Numbered from the stretch's first letter, positions 25,452 to 34,218 are shown. The stretch: 64,000 bases of DNA from Erysipelotrichaceae bacterium (GCA_015059045.1 SVBD01000005.1:25234-89233), one strand, 5' to 3'. Program-made: numbers and translations. Notes: generated from the sequence alone by a model not told the origin.

Positions 25452-26033
25452 ATGAAAAAAAATAAAGTATTTTTAGTTGCAACTTTATTAGTTGGTTTAC
25501 TTATGGTATCTTCCTGCTCTTTGCAACGTGCTCCATCAAGTAGTGGTGAACCAAGTGAAGAAACACCAACATCAGAAACACCAACAAGTGAATCTAAGCC
25601 AACTTCAGAAGTAACTTCAAAAGAAGAACCTTCAGAAGAACCAAGTGAAGAACCTTCTTCAGAAGTAGAACCTAGTGTTGAATCTACAAATAATTTGCCT
25701 GGTACAACAACTGCTCCAACTTCTGGTTATGCATTAGTTGTTAATGGTACAAACTATGTCGAATTAACAAAAAATGATGCGTATGAAGGTGATGGTGAAG
25801 AATGGTATGCACTAGGTGTAACATTAAACGCTGGTGATGTTGTTACAATGTATGATGGCACTAATAGTGCTGGCTGGGCTATTAAAGTTCCAGATACATA
25901 TTCAGTCGGTTATGATACAGGTGCTTGGACTGGTGGAGATAATGGTATTACATGTAATGTAGCAGGTACTTATGACGTGTATTGTAAATTAATCTTTGAA
26001 AATGATAACATTTACTTTGGACCAGCAGCATAA
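25452..26033 (+). CDS. Small lipoprotein with TSE linker and one beta-rich module
   Basis: This 193-residue precursor has lipobox VSSC (about residue 22), a linker rich in Ser/Glu/Thr/Pro (about 28-90) and a single C-terminal beta-rich module (about 95-193: ALVVNGTNYVELTK, GVTLNAGDVVTMYDG, GTYDVYCKLIF) that is a shorter relative of the sandwich unit in the upstream lipoprotein. It has its own promoter and terminator. AGGAG lies upstream of ATG. The signal peptide and following QRAPSSS resemble the next gene (IRRAPSSE), so the genes are paralogous. Function is unknown; sugar or surface binding is inferred. Confidence 0.75.
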   Translation: MKKNKVFLVATLLVGLLMVSSCSLQRAPSSSGEPSEETPTSETPTSESKPTSEVTSKEEPSEEPSEEPSSEVEPSVESTNNLPGTTTAPTSGYALVVNGTNYVELTKNDAYEGDGEEWYALGVTLNAGDVVTMYDGTNSAGWAIKVPDTYSVGYDTGAWTGGDNGITCNVAGTYDVYCKLIFENDNIYFGPAA

Positions 26034-26057
26034 ATAACTAAAATTAAATGGTAAATT

Positions 26058-26090
26058 AACGGCTATATATTGTTTATAGCCGTTTTTTTG
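26058..26090 (+). terminator. Terminator after the small lipoprotein
   Basis: The arms AACGGCTATA and TATAGCCGTT with a seven-base loop are followed by a run of T. Confidence 0.9.
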
Positions 26091-26141
26091 TGCAAAAATA
26101 GATTTTTTTTGGTAAATATGGACAATTTTTTCTTATTATTG

Positions 26142-26170
26142 TTGATTTAATAATTTTTAATGGGTAAAAT
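26142..26170 (+). promoter_or_regulatory. Sigma-A promoter for the third lipoprotein
   Basis: TTGATT at 26142-26147 and TAAAAT at 26165-26170 have a 17-base spacer, followed by AAGGGAG and the ATG at 26197. Confidence 0.65.
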
Positions 26171-26196
26171 CGAGTCAGTAAGGGAGAATTACCAAT

Positions 26197-27444
26197 ATGA
26201 AAAATAATAGATTATTTTTAGTTTTATCAATGTTACTTTGTTCTACTTTAGTAACATCATGTACAATTAGGCGTGCTCCATCTAGTGAAGCAACAAGTAG
26301 TGAAGAACCTTCTACACAAGTTACTACTAGTGAAGAATCTAGTTCCGAAGAAGTAACAAGTGAAGAAATCAGTAGTGAAGAAGTTACAAGCGAAGAAATC
26401 TCTAAAGAAGACCCAAGTTCAGAAGAAGTTACAAGTGAAGAAATTAGCAGTGAGGAGATATCTAATGAAGACCCAAGCTCAGAAGATCCAGTAACAAGTG
26501 AAATTCCTTCAACAAGCGAAGACCCAAGTTCGGAGGAAGTAACAAGTGAAGAATCAAGTTCAGAAGAATTGAGTAGTGAAGAAGTAACAAGTGAAGAATC
26601 AAGTTCAGAAGAATTAAGTAGTGAAGAAGTAACAAGTGAAGAAATTAGTAGTGAAGAAGTTACAAGCGAAGAAATTAGTAGTGAAGAAGTAAGTAGCGAA
26701 GACCCAAGTTCTGAAGAAGTAACAAGTGAAATTCCTTCAACAAGCGAAGAACCAAGTTCCGAAGAAGTAACAAGTGAAGAAATCAGTAGTGAAGAATCAA
26801 GTTCAGAAGAAAATAATACTGAAACATGTAAAATGACTATTGGTGAAGAAGAATATGAATTAACTATTAAAACTGATTCAGATATGAGTGATGGAAAATT
26901 ATATGAATATGAAATCAAAGACGTTACAGTATCTGCTAAAGATGTTGTTGTATTCTATATTAATGGAGAAGTAATAGGTACTGATGTATTAGGAACAGGT
27001 ACTTCTGGTGGAAATAATATAAAAATAGATGGTGACAAATTTGTAATTAGACAAGATGCAACTGCAAATGTTTATTTCAAGGTATATGAATCAGGATATT
27101 CTGTTTGGGTTTCTGGATATGAGGACACAGTTGTATATGATTTCTATTTAAGAGGATCGTTTAGTAATTGGAATGCTGATAATGATTATGCATTTGTCCA
27201 TCATGATGAAGATGAAGTTAAATTAGAAAATGTTACTTTAAAAGCTGGAGATAAATTTAAAGTAGTTCAAAACAATGATGCTTCTAATCACGAAGAATGG
27301 TGGCATGGATTTGCTACAGTCAAAGATGGATGTAAAGATTTAGTTACAGACGACGGTGGAAATATTGTTATTAAAGATTCAGGAACTTATACATTCTATT
27401 GGGATTGGGACGATTTCCAACTTTGGATTGCAAAAGCAAATTAA
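26197..27444 (+). CDS. Lipoprotein with long SSEEVTSEE repeats and C-terminal binding modules
   Basis: The 415-residue precursor has lipobox VTSC, then about 180 residues of irregular Ser/Glu/Thr repeats (units like SSEEVTSEEI), then one copy of the same two-part unit seen in the large lipoprotein: the beta-sandwich (about 210-305, VYFKVYESGYSVWVSGYED) and the FYLRGSFSNWNADNDYAF...GGNIVIKDSGTYTFYWDW starch-binding-like module. It lacks catalytic motifs. The very acidic linker must project the module away from the membrane. It is a paralogue of the two genes upstream with a separate promoter and terminator. An alpha-glucan or other glycan ligand is inferred only. Confidence 0.77.
   Translation: MKNNRLFLVLSMLLCSTLVTSCTIRRAPSSEATSSEEPSTQVTTSEESSSEEVTSEEISSEEVTSEEISKEDPSSEEVTSEEISSEEISNEDPSSEDPVTSEIPSTSEDPSSEEVTSEESSSEELSSEEVTSEESSSEELSSEEVTSEEISSEEVTSEEISSEEVSSEDPSSEEVTSEIPSTSEEPSSEEVTSEEISSEESSSEENNTETCKMTIGEEEYELTIKTDSDMSDGKLYEYEIKDVTVSAKDVVVFYINGEVIGTDVLGTGTSGGNNIKIDGDKFVIRQDATANVYFKVYESGYSVWVSGYEDTVVYDFYLRGSFSNWNADNDYAFVHHDEDEVKLENVTLKAGDKFKVVQNNDASNHEEWWHGFATVKDGCKDLVTDDGGNIVIKDSGTYTFYWDWDDFQLWIAKAN
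26290..26815 (+). repeat. Degenerate SSEEVTSEE-coding repeat region
   Basis: Many short in-frame units rich in AGTGAAGAA and TCAGAAGAA code for the Ser/Glu/Thr spacer of the third lipoprotein. On the opposite strand they create a long spurious reading frame of Leu/Ile/Ser/Thr repeats. Confidence 0.85.
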
Positions 27445-27450
27445 AATTTT

Positions 27451-27480
27451 TGCGACTCATAATTGAGTCGCTTTTTTTAT
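27451..27480 (+). terminator. Terminator after the third lipoprotein
   Basis: The arms GCGACTCA and TGAGTCGC around a short AT loop are followed by seven T. Confidence 0.88.
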
Positions 27481-27512
27481 GCTTAATCATATAATAATTT
27501 AGGTGAATATAT

Positions 27513-27923
27513 ATGAGAGTTAGATATCGTGATGTAGATATTGACATACTTGGTAGAATTATGCGTGCGGAAGCTCAAGGAGAAGGCGCTTTAGGAATGA
27601 AATTAGTTGGGAATGTTGTTGTTAATAGAGTTGTATATAATTGTAAACCGTTTAAACATATAGATACTATTTATAAAGCTGTAATGCAAAAGAAACAATT
27701 TGAAGGAGTTGAAACTCAACTATTTGTTTCTAAAGCAACTGGTAAAGAAAGAGAATTAGCTTTATCGTGTATAAAATATTGGAGAGGTCATCCGGCCACA
27801 AAAGCTTTGTATTTCCAAAATCCTGGAAAAGGAAAAAATTGTAGAATGGATTGGTATGGGGTATTTGAAGGAAGATTTAAAAATCATTGTTTTTATAATC
27901 CAGAGCAAATATGTAATTTATAA
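27513..27923 (+). CDS. SleB/CwlJ-like cell wall hydrolase
   Basis: This 136-residue protein matches the Hydrolase_2 (SleB) domain: LGRIMRAEAQGEGALGMKLVGNVVVNRV at about residues 13-40 contains the catalytic Glu of the AEAxGE motif, followed by the FKHIDTIYKAVMQKKQFEGV stretch and the YWRGHPATKALYFQNP region. It has no signal peptide or peptidoglycan-binding repeat, so it is the bare catalytic domain. SleB enzymes cleave spore cortex peptidoglycan, but the family also occurs in non-sporulating bacteria and phages. No sporulation genes are seen here. How it reaches the wall is unclear. Confidence 0.85.
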   Translation: MRVRYRDVDIDILGRIMRAEAQGEGALGMKLVGNVVVNRVVYNCKPFKHIDTIYKAVMQKKQFEGVETQLFVSKATGKERELALSCIKYWRGHPATKALYFQNPGKGKNCRMDWYGVFEGRFKNHCFYNPEQICNL

Positions 27924-27927
27924 AGTG

Positions 27928-27956
27928 TTGAATTATTAAAACGATAATGATATTAT
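27928..27956 (+). promoter_or_regulatory. Promoter of mntP with GATAATGATA element
   Basis: TTGAAT (27928-27933) and TATTAT (27951-27956) have a 17-base spacer. The sequence GATAATGATATTAT across the -10 resembles the hexamer repeats of Fur/MntR-family boxes, and a 9-bp palindrome (27964-27984, arms TAAATTTAA/TTAAATTTA) lies between the promoter and the RBS. Confidence 0.5.
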
Positions 27957-27995
27957 TTCTTAGTAAATTTAATAATTAAATTTATTAGGAGATTT

Positions 27996-28565
27996 ATGGA
28001 GTTTTACATAAGAAGTATTTTACTTGGCTTTGCTCTTGCTATGGATGCTTGCGCAGTTAGTATGGTTAATGGAATGAATGATACTAAAATGAAATATTAC
28101 AAAGTAATTTTCGTTGCATTTTTATTTGGGCTATTTCAAGCATTGATGCCTTTAGCGGGTTATTTAGTAGGACACTTGTTTATTAGTATTATTGAACCAT
28201 TTATTCCTTGGATTGCATTATTTTTATTAGCTATTATCGGTGGTAAAATGCTTTATGAAGGAATTAAACATAAAGAAGATTGTTGCGATAAGAAAATTCA
28301 AAAATTAACATTTGGAGCGTTAATAATTCAAGCGATTGCGACTTCAATTGATGCTTTATCTGCCGGATTAACATTTGCAAATTATACTTTAAATGAAGCT
28401 ATTCTTTGCGTCTTAATAATTATGCTTATAACATTTATAGTCTGCTTAATATCTATTTATATTGGGAAAAAATTTGGTGCATGCCTTGGTAATAAAGCTG
28501 AAATATTAGGTGGCATTATCTTAATTTTTATCGGACTAGAAATATTTTTAACAGGAATTCTTTAA
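27996..28565 (+). CDS. mntP: Manganese efflux pump MntP
   Basis: The 189-residue protein has six transmembrane helices in two related halves with the family motifs AMDACAVSM (about residues 14-22) and ATSIDALSAG near residue 120; the Asp residues in these motifs are essential for Mn2+ export in MntP. A Cys-rich loop (EDCCDKK) separates the halves. AGGAG lies 5 bases before ATG. It probably protects against manganese overload; it lies just upstream of the copper operon, giving a metal-efflux cluster, but with its own promoter. Confidence 0.93.
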   Translation: MEFYIRSILLGFALAMDACAVSMVNGMNDTKMKYYKVIFVAFLFGLFQALMPLAGYLVGHLFISIIEPFIPWIALFLLAIIGGKMLYEGIKHKEDCCDKKIQKLTFGALIIQAIATSIDALSAGLTFANYTLNEAILCVLIIMLITFIVCLISIYIGKKFGACLGNKAEILGGIILIFIGLEIFLTGIL

Positions 28566-28570
28566 AATGT

Positions 28571-28592
28571 AGAAATACGTTTTCTTTTTTTG
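28571..28592 (+). terminator. Weak terminator after mntP
   Basis: A short AGAAA/TTTCT hairpin is followed by a run of T. The stem is AT-only, so it is weak. Confidence 0.4.
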
Positions 28593-28622
28593 TTGAATAA
28601 ATACCCTATAGGGGTATATAAT
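28593..28622 (+). promoter_or_regulatory. csoR-copA promoter with CsoR operator
   Basis: TTGAAT (28593-28598) and TATAAT (28617-28622) have an 18-base spacer. Between them lies ATACCCTATAGGGGTAT (28601-28617), a near-palindromic C/G-tract site of the type bound by copper-sensing CsoR. Binding would cover the spacer and -10, so the operon should be repressed without copper. Confidence 0.88.
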
Positions 28623-28641
28623 AATGATAGAGGTAACATTT

Positions 28642-28938
28642 ATGGAAAACAAATGTAGTTGTCAAAGAGTAAAAAATAGAAAAGAAGAAGATAAGAAAAA
28701 ACTAATAAATCGTATTAATAGATTAATTGGTCAAATGAATGGTATAAAAATCATGATAGAAAATGATCGTTATTGCGATGATGTTTTAATTCAATTATCC
28801 GCGATAGATAAATCAATTAAAAGTTTAGCTAATGTTATTTTAGATGAGCATATTCATACATGTTTATTAAATGATATAAAAGAAGGAAAAGAAGAATCTT
28901 TAGATGAGATAGTTGAATTATTTAGGAGATTTCAATAA
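28642..28938 (+). CDS. csoR: Copper-sensing repressor CsoR
   Basis: An all-helical DUF156 repressor of 98 residues. The Cu(I) ligand set Cys45, His70, Cys74 has exactly the 25- and 4-residue spacing of the CsoR C-H-C site, which separates it from RcnR- or CstR-type members. Start 28642 is chosen because AGAGGT lies 8 bases upstream and the alternative ATG at 28624 falls at or before the expected transcription start. N-terminal extra residues CSC are unusual. Its stop overlaps the copA start as TAATG. The operator between -35 and -10 is presumably its own site, derepressed by copper. Confidence 0.93.
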   Translation: MENKCSCQRVKNRKEEDKKKLINRINRLIGQMNGIKIMIENDRYCDDVLIQLSAIDKSIKSLANVILDEHIHTCLLNDIKEGKEESLDEIVELFRRFQ

Positions 28939-31409
28939 TGAAAAAGAAGTTTATTATTGAGGGGATGACTTGCTCTGCTTGTCAAAATCATGTCGAGTCT
29001 TCAGTTGATAAATTAGAAGGAGTAAATTTTTGTAATGTAAATTTATTAACTAACTCAATGGAAGTTGAATATGATGAAGCAATTTTAAATTCACAAGATA
29101 TTGAAAAATGTGTTTTTAAAGCAGGGTATTTGGCTAAAGAGTTTAAAAAAGAAGAATTATTAAATAAAAAAGATAATAAACTTAAAGAATTAATTATTAG
29201 TTTCATTATTCTTTTAGTTTTAATGTATGTATCAATGGGACATATGTTTTCTTTTCCACTCCCTTCATTTTTAAGTGGAATTGATAATAGTGTTTATTTT
29301 GCTCTTGTTCAATTTATTTTAGCGGCAATTATTATTTTTATTTATAGAAGATATTATATTTCCGGCTTTAAAAAGTTGATAAAAAAAGCACCTAATATGG
29401 ATACTTTGATTTCACTAGGATCTTTTGCTTCTTTGATTTATGGAATAATTGCTATTGTGATGATGATAGTAGGATTAGAATCTAACGATTTAGAAATGGT
29501 GGAAAGATATTATCATAATTTATATTTTGAATCTGCTGCAATGATTTTAGTGCTCGTTAGTTTAGGAAAATATTTTGAATCATTATCAAAAAAGAAAACT
29601 ACTAATGCAATTTCTAAATTAATAGATTTATCACCAAAAGTTGCTTTTGTAGAAATAAATGGCGAAGTAATTAGAACACCAATAGATGAAGTAAATGTAA
29701 ATGATATTGTTATTGTAAAAAAAGGCGATTTAGTTCCTGTTGATGGAATAATTATTGAAGGAAGTTGTTCTTTAGATCAAGCGAATATAACAGGAGAAAG
29801 TATTCCTGTATTAAAAGGAGTAAACGAAGAAGTATTTAGTTCTTCAATTAATACAGCAGGATTTATTAAAGTTAGAGCAACTAAAGTTGGAGAAGATTCT
29901 TCAATTAATAACATTATTAAATTAGTGGAAGAAGCAAGTAATTCTAAAGCTCCTATTTCAAAATTGAGTGATAAGATATCTGGAATTTTTGTTCCTGTAA
30001 TAATAAGTTTATCGATTTTTACTTTAATCATCCATTTATTAATAAGTAAAAATTTTGAATTAAGTTTTAATTTTGCAATATCAATTTTAGTAATTGCTTG
30101 TCCTTGCGCCCTAGGTTTAGCCACTCCGGTTGCTATTATGGTAGGTACTGGTAAAGGAGCAGAAAATGGTTTATTAATTAAAAATGCTGAAATACTAGAA
30201 AAAGCACATTTAATTAAAACAATTGTTTTAGATAAAACAGGGACAATAACTGAAGGTAAACCTAAAGTAGTAGAATTTATTTCTTTAGTTGATAATTTGC
30301 TAGATATTGTTTATTCGTTTGAAAATTTATCAGAACATCCATTAGCGAAAGCTATTGTTACATATTGTAAAGATAATAACGCGAAATTATTCGAGGTAGA
30401 TGAATATGAATCTATTGATGGAGTAGGCTTAAAAGGAAAATATGGAAAGGATATTTATTACTTAGGTAATAAAAGAGTAGTAGATTTATTAGACAAAGAT
30501 AATAAAGAGATTTATTTAAAACTAGATGAATTTGCTAAGGTAGGAAATACTCCTTTATTAATTTATAAAAATAATAAATTAGCTGGATATATTCTTGTAA
30601 AAGATCAAATTAAAGAAAATTCTAAAGCTGCAATTAAGAAATTAATAGATATGGGCATTAATGTTGTAATGCTAACTGGCGACAATAAAGTTATTGCTGA
30701 AGGAATCGCTAAAGAAGTTGGTATAACTAATGTTTATAGTGAAGTTTATCCTCAAGATAAGCAAAGAATTATTACTTCTTTAAAAAAGGATGATAAGCAT
30801 TTAGTTAGTATGGTTGGTGATGGGGTAAATGATGCTCTAGCGCTTACTTCTAGTGATTTAGGAATTGCAATTGGAGCAGGTAGTGACATCGCCTTAGAAT
30901 CTAGTGATATTGTTTTATTAAGAAGTGATTTATTAGATGTGAGTAATGTTATTAGGTTAAGTAAAAGAGTATTAAATACTATTAAAGGTAATTTATTCTG
31001 GGCATTCTTTTACAACGTTATTGGAATTGTTCTTGCTTCAGGATTATTATATTATTCGCTTGGAATTAAATTAACTCCAATGATTGGTGCATTGGCTATG
31101 AGTTTCTCAAGTGTATTTGTAGTAATAAATGCATTAACAATAAATTTATTTAAAGTAGATAAAAATCAATTGAATGAAATGAAAGAGGAGAAAATTAATA
31201 TGGAAAAGATAGTAGTATTAAATGTTGAAGGAATGATGTGTCCACATTGTAAAAAAAGAGTAGAAGATACTATTTCTACTTTTGAAAATGTAATTAATGT
31301 AGAAGCTTCATTAGAAAAAAATAATGTAACAATTACATATCAAAATGAATTAAATATTGAAAATGTAATTGAAAAAGTATCTTCACAAGGTTATCCATGT
31401 AAATACTAA
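28938..31409 (+). CDS. copA: Cu+-exporting P1B-type ATPase with fused C-terminal CopZ-like domain
   Basis: An 823-residue copper exporter. Order: N-terminal heavy-metal-associated domain with GMTCSAC (Cys12, Cys15); membrane helices; actuator TGES; metal-transport CPC at 388-390 in IACPCALG; phosphorylation Asp432 in DKTGT; SEHPLAKA; TGDN; GDGVND; last helices; then, after a linker, a second HMA domain with GMMCPHC at about residues 764-770. C-terminal HMA domains are rare in CopA; the linker contains AGAGGAG and an in-frame ATG (31200), so the last 69 residues could also be made as a free CopZ chaperone. Coupled to csoR. Confidence 0.95.
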   Translation: MKKKFIIEGMTCSACQNHVESSVDKLEGVNFCNVNLLTNSMEVEYDEAILNSQDIEKCVFKAGYLAKEFKKEELLNKKDNKLKELIISFIILLVLMYVSMGHMFSFPLPSFLSGIDNSVYFALVQFILAAIIIFIYRRYYISGFKKLIKKAPNMDTLISLGSFASLIYGIIAIVMMIVGLESNDLEMVERYYHNLYFESAAMILVLVSLGKYFESLSKKKTTNAISKLIDLSPKVAFVEINGEVIRTPIDEVNVNDIVIVKKGDLVPVDGIIIEGSCSLDQANITGESIPVLKGVNEEVFSSSINTAGFIKVRATKVGEDSSINNIIKLVEEASNSKAPISKLSDKISGIFVPVIISLSIFTLIIHLLISKNFELSFNFAISILVIACPCALGLATPVAIMVGTGKGAENGLLIKNAEILEKAHLIKTIVLDKTGTITEGKPKVVEFISLVDNLLDIVYSFENLSEHPLAKAIVTYCKDNNAKLFEVDEYESIDGVGLKGKYGKDIYYLGNKRVVDLLDKDNKEIYLKLDEFAKVGNTPLLIYKNNKLAGYILVKDQIKENSKAAIKKLIDMGINVVMLTGDNKVIAEGIAKEVGITNVYSEVYPQDKQRIITSLKKDDKHLVSMVGDGVNDALALTSSDLGIAIGAGSDIALESSDIVLLRSDLLDVSNVIRLSKRVLNTIKGNLFWAFFYNVIGIVLASGLLYYSLGIKLTPMIGALAMSFSSVFVVINALTINLFKVDKNQLNEMKEEKINMEKIVVLNVEGMMCPHCKKRVEDTISTFENVINVEASLEKNNVTITYQNELNIENVIEKVSSQGYPCKY
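31185..31409 (+). other. copZ: Internal ribosome binding site and start for a CopZ-like 69-residue product
   Basis: GAGGAG at 31185-31190 stands 9 bases before ATG 31200-31202, in frame with copA. The product from this start would be exactly one HMA copper-chaperone domain (69 residues, CxxC motif near residue 15), the size of CopZ. It is a strong Shine-Dalgarno inside a coding region. Whether it is used is inference. Confidence 0.6.
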
Positions 31410-31465
31410 TTACTATAGAAATGAATTAAGTAATAATTTATAATAAATTATGAAAGTAGGTAAAA

Positions 31466-32452
31466 ATGATTTATTTAGTCTATGGAGAGCAGTTTCCTCT
31501 TGTTAGTAAGAGAGTAAAAAAATTAATAACATCAATTCTTCCAGATGGGATTGATGAATTTAATTATGTTCGATTTAATGCAAAAGAAGTAACTGTTCAA
31601 GAAATAGCTTATGAATGTAGTTTACTTCCTTTTGGCGATAGAAAAGTTATTAGAGTTGATAATCCTTATTTTTTAGGTAGCATTAAAGAAAGAATATCAA
31701 TTGAAAAGGATCAAGAATATAAAGAATTGGTTAAATATATTGAAAACCCTAATGATATGGTTGATATTATTTTCGTCTTGGAAAGTAAAAGTGTTAATAA
31801 GAAAAATGAAATTTATAAACTAATTGAAAAACATGGTAAAGTTCTTTTTGAAGAAGGTTTATCATTAGATACATTAAGTCAAACAGGAAGAATATATTTC
31901 CAAAGAAAAGGTGTTGATATTTCAGAGGAAGCTTTAAAACTACTACTTGAAAGAACTGGGGATAATGTATCTTTATTTATTCAAGAAGCGGATAAATTAG
32001 CTTTATATAAAAAGACTATTGGAGTTGACGAAGTTCATGAAATGGTACCAATTCCATTAGAGCAAAACGCATTCATCATTTGCGATTCATTAATTACAAA
32101 TCAAATTAATAAAGCTATTAAGACATATAGAGATTTATTAATTTTAAAAGAAGAACCAGTTAGATTAGTTGCCCTTTTAGCAACTCAGTTTAGATTGTAT
32201 GCACAAATTAGTTATTTGTATTCAATTGAAAAAAACAACCAAGAAGATATTGCTACTCTATTAAAAATTCACCCATATAGAGTGAAATTAATGTGCAGAA
32301 ATTTAGTTAGGATTAGTTATTTTCAATTGCTAAATGTAATTGAAAATTTATATCAATTGGATTCTAAAATTAAATCGATGGAAATTGATCCAATTATTGG
32401 CTTAGAACTATTCTTAGTCAATTTTAATAACGTTAGAGAAAAGAAAGATTAA
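31466..32452 (+). CDS. holA: DNA polymerase III delta subunit
   Basis: HolA is the clamp-loader subunit that opens the beta sliding clamp. The 328 residues start with YLVYGEQFPLVSKRVKKLI and carry the family's clamp-binding region LLPFGDRKVIRVDN near residue 55 and the C-terminal collar domain, with RLVALLATQFRLYAQISYL near residue 235. The usual length is about 330-350. It starts a run with truB (two bases later) and ribF. RBS GTAGG lies upstream. There is no terminator between copA and holA, so some read-through is possible. Confidence 0.9.
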   Translation: MIYLVYGEQFPLVSKRVKKLITSILPDGIDEFNYVRFNAKEVTVQEIAYECSLLPFGDRKVIRVDNPYFLGSIKERISIEKDQEYKELVKYIENPNDMVDIIFVLESKSVNKKNEIYKLIEKHGKVLFEEGLSLDTLSQTGRIYFQRKGVDISEEALKLLLERTGDNVSLFIQEADKLALYKKTIGVDEVHEMVPIPLEQNAFIICDSLITNQINKAIKTYRDLLILKEEPVRLVALLATQFRLYAQISYLYSIEKNNQEDIATLLKIHPYRVKLMCRNLVRISYFQLLNVIENLYQLDSKIKSMEIDPIIGLELFLVNFNNVREKKD

Positions 32453-32454
32453 TT

Positions 32455-33303
32455 ATGGATGGTATTTTATTAGTTAACAAACCAATTGGAATGACATCAA
32501 GAGATGTAGTTAACATTTTGATGAAGAAATTTAACACTCGCAAAATGGGACATACAGGTACTCTTGATCCTTTTGCTAGTGGTTTAATGATTGTTACCAT
32601 TAATAATGGAACGAAGATTTCTTCCTATATGGAAGACTTAGATAAAGAATATATTGCCGAATTAAAGCTAGGACAAAAAACTTCAACATTAGATTTAGAT
32701 GGAGAAGTTTTAGAAGAAAAAGAAGTTATTTTGCCTTTAGATAGAAATGTAATATTAAAGTCTTTTTCTAAATTTGTTGGTGACATTAAACAAGTTCCTC
32801 CAATGTATTCTGCAATAAAAATTAATGGTGAAGAGTTATATAAAAAAGCAAGAAGAGGAGAAGTTGTTGAAAGAAAAGAAAGAGATGTTCATATTAGTAA
32901 TATCGATTTATTAAGTGTTACTAAGGAAAAAATACTTTTTAAGGTAGTTTGCTCCAAAGGAACATATATTAGAACTCTTGGAGAGGATATTGCTTCAACT
33001 TTATCTTATCCAGGACATTTAACTATGTTAACTAGAACTAAAGTTGGTAGATATTCTATTAATGAAAGCAAAACAATTGAAGAATTAAGTCATAGTGATA
33101 TTATTCCAATTTCAGATGCATTATCTCATTTACCTTGTATTGTTGTTGATGAAAATATTGAAACTAAAGTTAAAAATGGTGTTAAGTTAAGATTGAATGG
33201 ACACACTTTATATTTTATTAAGAATAAAGATAATCAACCTCTAGCGATTTATCAAAGAAGAGATGATGGTTATTATTACTGTTTAAGAGGATTGTGGTCA
33301 TGA
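32455..33303 (+). CDS. truB: tRNA pseudouridine(55) synthase TruB
   Basis: TruB makes pseudouridine 55 in the T-loop of tRNAs. The protein opens with the family motif GILLVNKPIGMTSRDVVN, and the catalytic Asp38 sits in GHTGTLDPFASG. The binding motif YSAIKINGEELYKKARRGE is near residue 120, and KVVCSKGTYIRTLGEDI near residue 165. At 282 residues it matches the family, though it lacks a PUA domain, as in many Bacillota. Its stop overlaps the ribF start (ATGA). Confidence 0.95.
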   Translation: MDGILLVNKPIGMTSRDVVNILMKKFNTRKMGHTGTLDPFASGLMIVTINNGTKISSYMEDLDKEYIAELKLGQKTSTLDLDGEVLEEKEVILPLDRNVILKSFSKFVGDIKQVPPMYSAIKINGEELYKKARRGEVVERKERDVHISNIDLLSVTKEKILFKVVCSKGTYIRTLGEDIASTLSYPGHLTMLTRTKVGRYSINESKTIEELSHSDIIPISDALSHLPCIVVDENIETKVKNGVKLRLNGHTLYFIKNKDNQPLAIYQRRDDGYYYCLRGLWS

Positions 33304-34208
33304 AAGTAGTATATATAGATTCACTAAGTAAGTTTGATACATATCCACCTTTAACTATGTGTTTAGGTTTTTTTGATGCGCTCCATGAAGGACATTTAGC
33401 TTTAATAAAAAAAGCTAAAGAAAGAAATGAAAAGGTTGGAGTATTAACTTTTTCTTCTTCTCCTAGAACTTTACTTTTTAACAAGGAAGAAGAAATAATT
33501 AATACTATTGAAATGAAAGAAGAAATTCTTGCTTCTTATGGAGTTGATTATTTATTTGTTTTAAATTTATCATGGGATATTTTAAATTTAGATAAAGAAG
33601 AATTTATCGAAAAGATTTTAATTAAATTAAATGTAAAAAACATCGTATGTGGTTTTGATTATTCGTTTGGAAAAAAAGGACAAGGAAAACCAAGTGATTT
33701 AATTAATTCTAATTTGTTTAATGTTGATATTATTGATCAAGTTATAAATGCTAAGAATGAAAAAATTTCTTCAACACTTATCCATTCTTTAATTAAAGAA
33801 GGGAAAGTAGAAGAGGCAAATATTTATTTGACAAGAATATATAAAATTAAAGGAAGAGTGAATCATGGTTTTAAAGTGGGTAGAACTATTAGTTTTAAAA
33901 CTGCAAATGTTGAATTAACTGATAACTTTAATTTACCAAAAAACGGGGTATATGCAACAAAGGTAATAATTGATAATAAAGAATATTTATCAATGACAAA
34001 TGTTGGAGTTCATCCAACAATTAATAAGCTAGATAAACCTTTAATTGAAACTTATATTTTCGATTTTAATGATGATATTTATTCCAAAAATATCGATGTT
34101 AAATTCTATAAAATGATTAGAGAAGAAATAAAATTTGCTTCAATTGAAGAATTAAAAAATCAACTTTTAAAAGATGAAATAATTGTTAAGAATTATTTTA
34201 ATAGTTAA
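33300..34208 (+). CDS. ribF: Bifunctional riboflavin kinase/FAD synthetase
   Basis: RibF phosphorylates riboflavin and adenylates FMN. The N-terminal nucleotidyltransferase domain has LGFFDALHEGHLALI (HxGH motif, about residues 20-34) and VCGFDYSFGKKGQG; the C-terminal kinase domain (about 185-300) has GRVNHGFKVGRTISFKTAN. ATG 33300 is chosen since AAGAGG is 9 bases upstream; the GTG six bases earlier is too close to that RBS. The start overlaps the truB stop as ATGA, the common truB-ribF pairing of Bacillota. Confidence 0.93.
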   Translation: MKVVYIDSLSKFDTYPPLTMCLGFFDALHEGHLALIKKAKERNEKVGVLTFSSSPRTLLFNKEEEIINTIEMKEEILASYGVDYLFVLNLSWDILNLDKEEFIEKILIKLNVKNIVCGFDYSFGKKGQGKPSDLINSNLFNVDIIDQVINAKNEKISSTLIHSLIKEGKVEEANIYLTRIYKIKGRVNHGFKVGRTISFKTANVELTDNFNLPKNGVYATKVIIDNKEYLSMTNVGVHPTINKLDKPLIETYIFDFNDDIYSKNIDVKFYKMIREEIKFASIEELKNQLLKDEIIVKNYFNS

Positions 34209-34218
34209 TTAAAAAAAC

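Noticed and set aside
26175..26918. Long minus-strand open frame of Leu/Ile/Ser/Thr repeats
   Set aside because: It is the antisense reading of the SSEEVTSEE repeat region of the lipoprotein on the plus strand; no RBS and no family.
27513..27923. SleB-like gene as evidence of sporulation
   Set aside because: The family also occurs in non-spore-formers and no spore genes are visible in the window.
28624..28641. Earlier ATG for csoR
   Set aside because: It lies within a few bases of the -10 box, so it would be at or before the transcription start; the RBS points to 28642.
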